Origin: Streptomyces sp. NRRL F-5126
GTDB lineage: Bacteria; Actinomycetota; Actinomycetes; Streptomycetales; Streptomycetaceae
Length of the DNA stretch: 64,000 nt
NCBI RefSeq assembly: GCF_000721265.1
Contig: NZ_JOFZ01000001.1
Location: 558,001 to 622,000 of the forward strand
Direction of reading: 5' to 3'
The notes under the pieces were generated by a model. The model was not told the DNA's origin, did not search any database, and saw only the letters and a program-made list of their open reading frames with translations. Position numbers and translations under genes: made by a program. Shown one piece after another: positions 45,081-52,680 of the stretch (positions are counted from its first letter, which is position 1; every line of letters begins with the position of its first letter).

Positions 45081-45335
45081 ATGGACAAGTACACGCGCAC
45101 AGCCGCCGCCCTGCACGACCTGCTGGGCGGTCCTGACAACATCGTCTCGCTCGCCCACTGCGTCACCCGACTACGACTCACCCTCGCCGACCTTACCCGC
45201 GTCGACGACGCCACCCTGCGAGACCATCCCGCCGTGCTGGGAGTACTGGATCGGGACACCTTCCAGATCGTGGTCGGACCGGCCGCCGTCACCCCGCTTG
45301 CCGCGGCCCTCGCCCGACTCCTCGACGCCCCGTAA
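45081..45335 (+). CDS. stand-alone PTS EIIB-type domain protein
   Basis: This 84-residue protein is a full EIIB domain of the glucose/sucrose type: AAALHDLLGGPDNIVSLAHC, then VTRLRLTL. Cys27 in AHCVTRLRL is at the phosphorylation position. There is no EIIC or EIIA gene nearby and no membrane segment. The ATG has GGAAAGGA upstream and lies 26 bases after the preceding gene. It may be a phosphate-relay or sensor protein for the operon, or link it to carbon supply. Confidence 0.88.
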   Translation: MDKYTRTAAALHDLLGGPDNIVSLAHCVTRLRLTLADLTRVDDATLRDHPAVLGVLDRDTFQIVVGPAAVTPLAAALARLLDAP

Positions 45336-45383
45336 CCACCGGCCTTCACCGATGGCTCACCGCCGCGCCGGTAGAACCGGCCG

Positions 45384-46319
45384 TCACCGCCAGCCGGTTC
45401 GGTACGCCGTCCACTCCAGCGCCGCCGCGGCCTCCCCGGCCTGGTACGCCCGCAGCGCGGGCCGCGACGGACGACGGCGGGCCAACTCCCAGTGCCCAGC
45501 CACCGATACGGCCAGCGCTGTGACCGCATCAACGTCCGCCGACTTCCATGCGGGAACCCGGACCAGCGCCGCTTCCGCCGACGCCGGTGTATGACCGTCC
45601 ATGATCAGGTACTGGACAAGCCATGCCGCGTCGAACCACGCGGCCCCGCGATACCCGAACGCCCAGTCGACGACGAACACGGTCCCGCTGGCATGCTCGC
45701 GCACCATGTTGTCCGGCCGAAGATCAGCGTGAAGCAGCGTGTCACCCTCCGCCGCAGGCATCCAGCGCGTCTCCCACTCGACCAGGTCAGCAAGATGCGC
45801 CACGCACCACGGGGAGAGATCGCGAGGCCGATCGGCGGCCAGCATCCGCCAGCAGCTCGAAACCCGGGCCAGGGCCTCGGCCACTGGCCGCGCACCGGCG
45901 TAAGCGCACGGGGACAGTGCCTTCTCCATCAACGCCACGGTGTCCAGGACCGCGGGAAGATCGGCGGAGCCCGGAGCAAGGCTGGGATGGCGCCCGTCGA
46001 CGTCGTCGAACAGCAGTAGGTTCCAGCCCTCACTCCTGCCCGACCACAGCAGGGCTGGCGAAGAGAAGCCGGTCGGCACAGCAGCCCCAACCGCCGCCTC
46101 TTCTTCGTACATCCCGGCCAACGGATGCTCCACCGGTACGCCCTTCACGAACACCCGCCGACCATCCGCCAGCAGAAGCCTCGCAGCCAAACCCGACGTG
46201 AACCCGCTCTCCTGCGACACGGCCCGCAGCACCTGGGCACCGCAGCGGCCCGCGATCTCACCGCGTATTCCGGGTGGGAGGTCCTGCCACGGCAGGCGAG
46301 ATTCTGGATCGGTTCGCAT
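45384..46319 (-). CDS. APH-family phosphotransferase
   Basis: This 311-residue kinase-like protein of the aminoglycoside/choline/fructosamine kinase fold has RVFVKGVP (ATP lysine), LLHADLRPDNMV (catalytic loop) and VVDWAFGYRG (metal-binding aspartate). It is convergent with the EIIB gene, 48 bases apart. It is a separate enzyme from the kinase domain in the fusion protein. A role in modification or self-protection is conceivable; the substrate is unknown. Confidence 0.82.
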   Translation of the reverse strand: MRTDPESRLPWQDLPPGIRGEIAGRCGAQVLRAVSQESGFTSGLAARLLLADGRRVFVKGVPVEHPLAGMYEEEAAVGAAVPTGFSSPALLWSGRSEGWNLLLFDDVDGRHPSLAPGSADLPAVLDTVALMEKALSPCAYAGARPVAEALARVSSCWRMLAADRPRDLSPWCVAHLADLVEWETRWMPAAEGDTLLHADLRPDNMVREHASGTVFVVDWAFGYRGAAWFDAAWLVQYLIMDGHTPASAEAALVRVPAWKSADVDAVTALAVSVAGHWELARRRPSRPALRAYQAGEAAAALEWTAYRTGWR

Positions 46320-47102
46320 CAGCGCTCCTGTTGTATAGCCCTACTCGGACGCCGACCCGACGACGAGGCGCAGGCCGCCGTCTACCTGTCTCCGGCGGGC
46401 TAACGGATCCCGTCCCTCGTAGCCACACCGCTTCCACCTCGGTGGCTCACGGTGGCCCGGCGCCCTGGGAGGGTGGAGCAGGCGTCGGCGAGCGTGGGGA
46501 CCGCAGAGCTGGCACCGTGTAGAAGCCGAAGCCTTCACACACCCCAAGGTACTCATCAGGCTAGTCGGGACCCGTGACGAGGAACTCCTGGCACTCGCGC
46601 GAGTGTGTGCGCGCTGGAGGACGGGATGCTTGTCAAATTACACCCTTTTCTCCCTGTCGCGGCATCAGATCTGTCTCACTCAACCGAGTGCGGACCCTGG
46701 TCCCCAGAGGTAAAGCATTGCCCACCCCATCCTGGACAAGGTCTCCGCTCGGCCACGATCCTTCGCACCACGTCACCGGCCGCGCGGCACGTTTCCCGGC
46801 GGAGAGGGCCAGGCTCTTCACGGTCCGCGTCTGCTCGGGGTAGGCCGGGGGGACAGCCGGTCAGCGAGTCGGACACTGCTCCCCCCGAAGCTCGAGGGTG
46901 GCCGGATGCCATCCCTCCCGTTCAGCCTGGGCTGTCCCACCAACGAACAGCGGGAGTGACCTCTGGCTCTGTCCCCCCGGCCCGGCGAGGCTGCCCAATC
47001 GGTACGCGGCCAGTTCCAGCCACTCAGCACCGCCCGTCGAACCTCTACGTAACCTCGCAGGCATGGCGTCTCGCCCGCGCACGGCACCAGCCGGAATCCG
47101 AC
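46320..47102. other. degenerate region without intact gene
   Basis: This is mixed-composition DNA between the phosphotransferase gene and the DUF2397 remnant. All long frames have no steady third-position bias and look like shadows. It may hold the lost 5' part of the remnant. Confidence 0.4.
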
Positions 47103-47632
47103 AACGCGCCTCCTGCTTCCGACGACAGCGAGAGCCGCCGGCTGGACCCGTACACGTACCTCAGCGCGCCGGAGCAGCTGGGGTACCTCGCGATCATGCG
47201 GCTCTTCTGTCGCGCATTCCTTGCTGACATGGCCGTCCCGGATGTCATGACGGAGTGCGCGAGGGAGGCGAGGCGGCCTCCGGGCTCGACGCCGACCCCC
47301 TCACGGCGCGGCAGGAGCAATTGGTAAGCGGGGAACTTGCTGCGCTGCAGCCACACCGTGAAGGCATCCAGCATCACCGAGCACCAGCGTTCCCTCACTC
47401 GCTACCAGCTGTCGGGGCTGGGCGAGCGCGTCCTGCGGGACGCCGACGAGGTGCTGGCCGAGGCCGAGGCCGCCCGTGAGGTGAGCAACGATCTGCTGGC
47501 CCTCGTCGCGCGAGGGCTGCGAGAGTTGGCCGAGCTGATCGCCGAGCCGGGCGGCATCGCCCCGCAGGACGGGCTGGAGCGGATCAGCACGTTGCTCGTA
47601 CAGTTCGCCGGGTTGGCGGACTCCGTCCCAGA
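47103..47632 (+). pseudogene. DUF2397 (TIGR02677) remnant, JetA-type Wadjet component
   Basis: The fragments match the N-terminal third of the DUF2397 family: LDPYTYLSAPEQLGYLAIMR and LFCRAFLADMAVPDVMTE in one frame, LDADPLTARQEQLV in a second frame, and HTVKASSITEHQRSLTRYQL through LERISTLLVQFAGLADSVPD back in the first. Two frameshifts, an internal stop at 47325 and the abrupt end near 47632 show it is broken. Full-length family members are about 500 residues. In type III Wadjet anti-plasmid systems this family is JetA, next to DUF2398, an SMC-like ATPase and DUF2399, none of which I find here. Confidence 0.75.
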
Positions 47633-49294
47633 CGTCGAGGTGGCAGCCGCCGGAGTGGAGGCGATGCCGACGACCTCGACCTGGACACCCCACGTTTCGA
47701 GCGTCCTGGCAGCCTGCACCAAAGTGATCTGCGAGAACGGGAACAGGGTGTCGGCGGTAAGGTCTGTGCCGTCCTTCAACAGAATCGCGAAGACGACCTT
47801 CAAAGGCAGGAAGCCTTCCGGCAGACCGTGCCCTTGCCGGGCCGCGGCCACCTTCTCGGCGAATCGTTCCCTCCCCTCCGGGGAGTTCCGCAAGGTCTGT
47901 ACGGCGACGAGCGCCTGGCTGAAGAGATGGCTCAGCGTGTCGGAGCCCTTGGCACGCTTCACCATGACCAGGGCGTTGTCGGGGCTCAGCAGGTCGCAGA
48001 TCTCCACGCCATTCCCGCGGTGCAGCGCGGTCTGGACGTTGTCGCGGTCGAAGCAGACGTACCCGGGCCGCTGGTCCGGCACGGACTCGTTGTAGGTGCG
48101 CTCCTTCTCTCCGAGGACCCACGGGGGGAGGTCGACGGACGGGGAGTCGGTAATCAGACGTTCGGCGTGTGAGCGGATCGTCTTCAGATACTCCTGGTCG
48201 ATCTCGTACCAGTGCTCGTCCATCAGGACGAACCGGTGGGAGTCGAGGGATACTTCCGCCTCGATCCACCGGAGCGCGCTGGACGTCCAGATCTCGTCGA
48301 CTCGGTCGGCGCGACTGTGCCGGTAGAGGGTGACGATTCCTTCCCGGAGTGCGGCCACGCGTCTGCCGGCACGCTGGATGCGGGCCCGGCAGAGGACGTA
48401 ATCGAGGTCGAAGTCGTCGGTCGGCCGACCGGCCGCGTCGCTGTTGATCCTGGCCCTGAACGCCAAGGCCCTCGTGTAGTCATCCCAGTGATCAGCGGGG
48501 ACGGCGGCACTGATGCTCCCGTCGGGCTCCTGACCCAGGAAGTCGTCGAGGACGACCTCCAGGCGGGTAAGAAGACCGGGATCGTCGACGGGCACGACGT
48601 GCTCGACGAACTCCAGTTCCGGGCTCGGCTTCTCCTCGCGCAGTACACGGGCGATCGCACGGATGTCGGCAATCAGGTCGGCGCCCTCCACACCGAGCCG
48701 CAAGCGCAGGCCGGCACCGCCCTCAGCGCTGGAGATCTTCGCCGGGTTGTCCCGGGAGATGGTGAGTGGGATGTCGTCCAGGTGGCCGCCGAGGCGGCGC
48801 ACGATCTGGGCGTGCTCGACGATGCCCAGGCTCCACACCGAGGCCCCGCTCGGGATCAGGGTGATGTCGGTGCGCCCTCCGCCCGGGGTGTGCGACACCA
48901 GGTCCCGGATCTTCCCGGGGTCCACCCGGCGGGACGCGAAGCTCAGCCCGAAGCGGTGGTCCTTCAGGTTGTCGGGCACCAGGCGGAAGCCCTGGTCGTA
49001 GCCGATGGCGTACACCTCGCCGTCGACGGCGAGCATCAGCAGTCCGGCGGAGCGATTGACCGGCCGCGACACCTCGATGCCCGTCGTACGGAAGATCTCG
49101 TCGCACCAGCTCGCGATGGGCTGCTCGAAGCTGCCGGTGACCAGGACCGTCGGCACACCGAGGTTCTCGGGGACGTCGAAGTCCCCGTGGACCCTTTCCA
49201 ACTGGTCAGCGTCCAAGGCATCGAACATCGCGTCGGCAGTGGGAGGCACACCCCTGAGTCGGTACAGGGTTCGCTTGGACGTACGGGCGCTCAT
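47402..49294 (-). CDS. TIGR04141/DUF6119 family protein with abnormal C-terminus
   Basis: This protein has 630 residues from the ATG at 49294, which has GAGGAG upstream; an earlier ATG at 49360 is also possible. The body from LYRLRGVPPTADAMF to ITLVQAARTLETWGVQVEVV matches the sporadically distributed TIGR04141 family, common in defence islands but without known function. The last 86 residues (from about 47663) are Ser/Arg/Ala-rich and lie antisense to the DUF2397 remnant, so the natural stop has been lost by the junction. It follows the 135-residue gene by 109 bases. Confidence 0.8.
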   Translation of the reverse strand: MSARTSKRTLYRLRGVPPTADAMFDALDADQLERVHGDFDVPENLGVPTVLVTGSFEQPIASWCDEIFRTTGIEVSRPVNRSAGLLMLAVDGEVYAIGYDQGFRLVPDNLKDHRFGLSFASRRVDPGKIRDLVSHTPGGGRTDITLIPSGASVWSLGIVEHAQIVRRLGGHLDDIPLTISRDNPAKISSAEGGAGLRLRLGVEGADLIADIRAIARVLREEKPSPELEFVEHVVPVDDPGLLTRLEVVLDDFLGQEPDGSISAAVPADHWDDYTRALAFRARINSDAAGRPTDDFDLDYVLCRARIQRAGRRVAALREGIVTLYRHSRADRVDEIWTSSALRWIEAEVSLDSHRFVLMDEHWYEIDQEYLKTIRSHAERLITDSPSVDLPPWVLGEKERTYNESVPDQRPGYVCFDRDNVQTALHRGNGVEICDLLSPDNALVMVKRAKGSDTLSHLFSQALVAVQTLRNSPEGRERFAEKVAAARQGHGLPEGFLPLKVVFAILLKDGTDLTADTLFPFSQITLVQAARTLETWGVQVEVVGIASTPAAATSTSGTESANPANCTSNVLIRSSPSCGAMPPGSAISSANSRSPRATRASRSLLTSRAASASASTSSASRRTRSPSPDSW

Positions 49295-49403
49295 GGTGCT
49301 GCTCCTCGTTCCGCGTTTTGTGGACGGCGGCGATAACCGCCTTGGTGATTTCGTTCTCATGCGTGTCTCCTCCCGGTGGTGCCTCCCCTGGCGCCAATGC
49401 GGA

Positions 49404-49811
49404 TCAGCAGGCCAACAGGCCGACTAGCGCCACGACTTCGGTGTGCCACGCGCGGACCTGGTCCTCCGTGGGACCGATCTCGTACTGGTGGTAGTGGCAT
49501 CCCAGGCAGAGCTGGCTCCACACAGCCTTCGCGCGGCGGGCCGTTCCTGCTTCGGCGCAACCGCGGAGCCAGAGGAACGCGGCGCGCTGGGTGCCCTCCC
49601 GGATCGCGCGCGGCGCCTGGTGGGCGGTAAGGCGGTCGGCGACCGCACTCTCCAGCGCGACACGGAGGGCGAAGGCGGCGCCTCGGCACCGGCTCGCCGT
49701 GGCGGCGGCGGACGAGGCGAGTACGGTCGTGGCAGCGGGCGTGGTGGGCTCGCCGGTGTCCGTGAGCAGCAGGTCGGCGGTGTCGAGCAGCTGGCGAATC
49801 GTCTGATTCAT
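49404..49811 (-). CDS. hypothetical protein paired with the Rad50-like ATPase
   Basis: This 135-residue protein is coupled to the upstream ATPase by an ATGA overlap. It is mainly helical (TIRQLLDTADLLL, FALRVALESAVADRL), with Cys/His pairs in QLCLGCHYHQYEIGP near residue 103 that could bind zinc. The sequence EDQVRAWHTEVVALV follows. It is likely a small partner of the ATPase. No family is recognised. Confidence 0.72.
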   Translation of the reverse strand: MNQTIRQLLDTADLLLTDTGEPTTPAATTVLASSAAATASRCRGAAFALRVALESAVADRLTAHQAPRAIREGTQRAAFLWLRGCAEAGTARRAKAVWSQLCLGCHYHQYEIGPTEDQVRAWHTEVVALVGLLAC

Positions 49812-52285
49812 GGCCTCTCCTGGGGCTTGCGTACCGTCAGGGCGACGGCCTCGACGTCGTCCACGAACCGGTGAGGGTCCGGCATCGAGGTGCCCGAAGG
49901 GTGGGTACCCTCCTGGCAGTGCCGGATGAGGCCCTCCGTCCCGGGTCCACACCGTCTGCGCAGCTCGCAGTAGACGTCACTGCCCCTCTTCGACGGGTCT
50001 CCGAAGAGCCCCAGGGCGGCGATGTCCATCAGCGTGACGGCCCCCGCGACGGTCTTCTCCGCCTCGTGTTCGGCCAGCCCCGCCCGGTGCAGCCTCAACC
50101 ACGCGGCCTCGGAGAAGGCCCGTTCCAGGACGGCGCGGCAGAGGCTGGGCAGGACATGGGTCATCGCGACCGGCGGGAGGTTTCGCGTGCGGATGAGGGC
50201 GCGTGCGTCGGCCAGTGCCTGACCGACCGGATCGGTCACCCGGTTCACGGTCACCGCGGACCGGCCCGCCCGCTCGACCTCCAGTACGGTCACCGGGAGT
50301 TCCTGGTTGGTGAAGGCCCGCTGGAGTCGCGTGTCGTGGGTGAAGACCACGACCTGCCGGGTCTGCCCGAGGTCGTGCAGCACCTTCGCGAGGCCGTGGA
50401 TCTTGGCGGGATCCATGGACTGCACCGGGTCGTCGATGACGACGAACCCGAAGGGGCTGTCCGGCGCGGCGGCGCGCGGCAGGAAGAGCGAGAGCGCGAG
50501 GGAGTGCAGTTCGCCCTGGCTCATGACGCCGAGGGCCGCTGCCTCGGTGCCGTCGACGGACACGTCCATCACCAGCTTGCGCACGGTGGCCTTCTCGCTG
50601 CCGGTCAGGCGTACGGAACGCAGGTCCACGTTGCTCTGCTGGCGCAGTTCCTCCCAGATCCGCTGCGAGTGATCCTCGAACGGCCGCAGCCGCTCCTCGC
50701 GCAGCTCGGCACGCGCATCCTTCAGCCACTTACGGGCCGCCCTGACCTGGCCCAGCCGGAGCCTGCTGGCGTACGCGGGCCGGGCCCGGTCGAGCCAGCC
50801 CGCGAGGCGGGTGACAAAGGCGCGCCACTCCTCGTCGAGCTTCTCCAGCTCCCGCAGGGCCTCCTCGCGCAGCGCGGCGCAGGCGTCGGCGAGGACGAGC
50901 GCGGCGGTCTCGGCGCGGGTGGCGAGCCGCTCGGCGTCGTCGATCGCCCGGCATGCCTGCCACTCCTCCCACGGGGCCACGAGCGGGGCGGGCAGCCACA
51001 CGGGGGCCGGCGTGACGAGGTAGCGGACGGCGTCCACCGCGTCTCGCAGTCCGGTGCGGGCCTCCCGCGCGGTCGCGGCCTCCCGCCGCAGGATGGCCAT
51101 CTGCTCGGCGGCCCGCTCGGCCCACGCCTCGTCGAGCGCCCGGTCGGACCCGCACACCGGGCAGGTGTCCTCGTGCCCGTGCCGGCGGCTGTGCTCCAGG
51201 GCCGTGGCCAGCAGTTCCGCGCGCTGGTGGGCGTCTTCAGCGCCCGAGGCACGTACGTCGTCAAGTACGGCGACGGCCTCGCGCAGCCGGTCCACGGCCG
51301 CACCGACCACGCTGAGGTCAGGTCCGGTCAACGCGGCGATCGCACGCAGTTCCCTCAGGTGGCCCTGGTCCGCGTCGGGCAGCTCGGTCACGAGAGCGTC
51401 GAGCTCGACCAAGTCGGGGTCGCCCGCCTTGCCAACGACCGCGAGCGCGCGTACCGCCCGCGGGTCGTCCAGCGCGGACAACGCCTCAGCGAGTACGGGC
51501 CGTTCCGCCTCGGCATGCTTCAGCGCGGAGTCGAGCGCCTTCTCGATGCCCTGGAGCCACTCGTCCGCGGCGGCCAGTTCGCGGAGTCCCAAGATGGCGG
51601 CGACCGAGTCGTACTGTTCGCTGGGCCTGCCGTTGAGGACCTTGTCGAGATCCGCGTACGACAGAAAGGGGCTGTAGTCGTTCAGGGCCCGCTCCCAACC
51701 AATGCCGGCGAAGGACCGACGGCCGTGGCCCGGACGTCTGAACTCGACTTCGGGGGCGGTGACGTCGTCGCCGGGCCAGGTGCACGTCAGAGTGGACAGC
51801 CGGGGGTCGCCCGCGATGGAGAGGCGGACCTCGACCTTCGGGTCGGCACCGTCGTGCAGGTTGCGCCAGTGCCGGCGCCACACCTCGCCCCGCTGCTTGT
51901 CCAGGCGGGCGGTCCGGCCCGTGAGCGCCGTCTCAGCTCCCTCGGCGAAGCTGGACTTCCCCGAGCCGTTACGTCCCACTACGAGGGTGACGCCGGGCTT
52001 CGCTGTCAGCGGCAGACGCGCATTGCGGCCGATGCCGCGAAAGCCGTTGACGCTGATGGAGCCGAGGAACACCCGCTGGTCCGGGTGCGGAGCGGCGGGG
52101 GTGCCGGAGGACTCCGTCGCGGTGGCGCCCAGTGCCTCCCTCAGGAGTGCCCGAGGTTCCTCGGCGAGCGCCGAGCTTTCGAGGCGGGCGGCCAGGCGGG
52201 AGAGCGTCGAGGAGGCGCCTCGGCGATGATCGACCTCATGGTCAGATGCGTTCGGCTCGCTCTGTGCGGGGTGTTGTTCCGTCAT
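49808..52285 (-). CDS. Rad50/SMC-like AAA ATPase with zinc-hook motif
   Basis: This 825-residue ABC-type ATPase has Walker A GRNGSGKSSFAEG at about 105 and signature MSQGELHSLALSLFLP (MSQGE for LSGGE). Walker B is VVIDDPVQSMDP and the H-loop is VVFTHDTRL. Between the halves a coiled region carries one CPVCGSDRALDEAW, like the zinc hook of Rad50. The length is shorter than Rad50 (over 1,000), as in defence ATPases. The ATG at 52285 is preferred over the frame from 52411. It probably dimerises on DNA ends or foreign DNA together with the two downstream proteins. Confidence 0.87.
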   Translation of the reverse strand: MTEQHPAQSEPNASDHEVDHRRGASSTLSRLAARLESSALAEEPRALLREALGATATESSGTPAAPHPDQRVFLGSISVNGFRGIGRNARLPLTAKPGVTLVVGRNGSGKSSFAEGAETALTGRTARLDKQRGEVWRRHWRNLHDGADPKVEVRLSIAGDPRLSTLTCTWPGDDVTAPEVEFRRPGHGRRSFAGIGWERALNDYSPFLSYADLDKVLNGRPSEQYDSVAAILGLRELAAADEWLQGIEKALDSALKHAEAERPVLAEALSALDDPRAVRALAVVGKAGDPDLVELDALVTELPDADQGHLRELRAIAALTGPDLSVVGAAVDRLREAVAVLDDVRASGAEDAHQRAELLATALEHSRRHGHEDTCPVCGSDRALDEAWAERAAEQMAILRREAATAREARTGLRDAVDAVRYLVTPAPVWLPAPLVAPWEEWQACRAIDDAERLATRAETAALVLADACAALREEALRELEKLDEEWRAFVTRLAGWLDRARPAYASRLRLGQVRAARKWLKDARAELREERLRPFEDHSQRIWEELRQQSNVDLRSVRLTGSEKATVRKLVMDVSVDGTEAAALGVMSQGELHSLALSLFLPRAAAPDSPFGFVVIDDPVQSMDPAKIHGLAKVLHDLGQTRQVVVFTHDTRLQRAFTNQELPVTVLEVERAGRSAVTVNRVTDPVGQALADARALIRTRNLPPVAMTHVLPSLCRAVLERAFSEAAWLRLHRAGLAEHEAEKTVAGAVTLMDIAALGLFGDPSKRGSDVYCELRRRCGPGTEGLIRHCQEGTHPSGTSMPDPHRFVDDVEAVALTVRKPQERP

Positions 52286-52424
52286 GGTGCTCTCCGCCCT
52301 CCCGTGGTCGGTCCGAGGCCGGGCTCGTGCGGTGGGCGAGAGGGGTGATCCTCTCGCTTTGCGCGAGCCCGGTGTTACGGAACAGACGTTAGAGGTGGAG
52401 AAGTTGCTCAACCCATTTTTTCAG

Positions 52425-52442
52425 TGATAACTAGGGTTATCA
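52425..52442. promoter_or_regulatory. dyad operator TGATAA-N6-TTATCA, copy 1
   Basis: A perfect 6-bp inverted repeat with a 6-base spacer (CTAGGG) lies between the divergent ATPase gene and the small plus-strand gene. TTGCTC (52404) and GATAAC (52426) could be -35 and -10 with a 16-base spacer, so a bound protein would block the promoter. An identical arm pair lies at 61168-61185. Confidence 0.7.
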
Positions 52443-52453
52443 AAGGTCCGAAC

Positions 52454-52642
52454 ATGAGGAGACAGCCTGTCCTGGAGCGTGAGGCGGTGCTGTTCTACCT
52501 GGACAACCAGCAGCTTCGCAGTGTCGAGATGGTCGAGCGTCTCGTCGCACGCCGTGAGGTGATCCACCGGGCCGCCGCTGAGAAGGGCGGCCCGGTGGCC
52601 TACGCCGTACGGCACAACCGCGTCGAGCGCACCTGGCCATGA
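52454..52642 (+). CDS. small hypothetical protein next to the operator
   Basis: This 62-residue frame has high third-position G/C and AAAGG before its ATG. The protein is mostly helical and charged (LEREAVLFYLDNQQLRSVEM, VERLVARREVIHRAA). It lies 12 bases after the TGATAA dyad and is followed by a perfect terminator. There is no obvious HTH; it may be an antitoxin-like or control protein. Confidence 0.6.
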   Translation: MRRQPVLEREAVLFYLDNQQLRSVEMVERLVARREVIHRAAAEKGGPVAYAVRHNRVERTWP

Positions 52643-52671
52643 CGGGAGGGCGCCCTGGTTGCGCCCTCCCG
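52643..52671. terminator. bidirectional terminator before hsdR end
   Basis: CGGGAGGGCGC and GCGCCCTCCCG pair perfectly (11 bp) with a 7-base loop between convergent genes. Confidence 0.85.
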
Positions 52672-52680
52672 CATGCGTTG

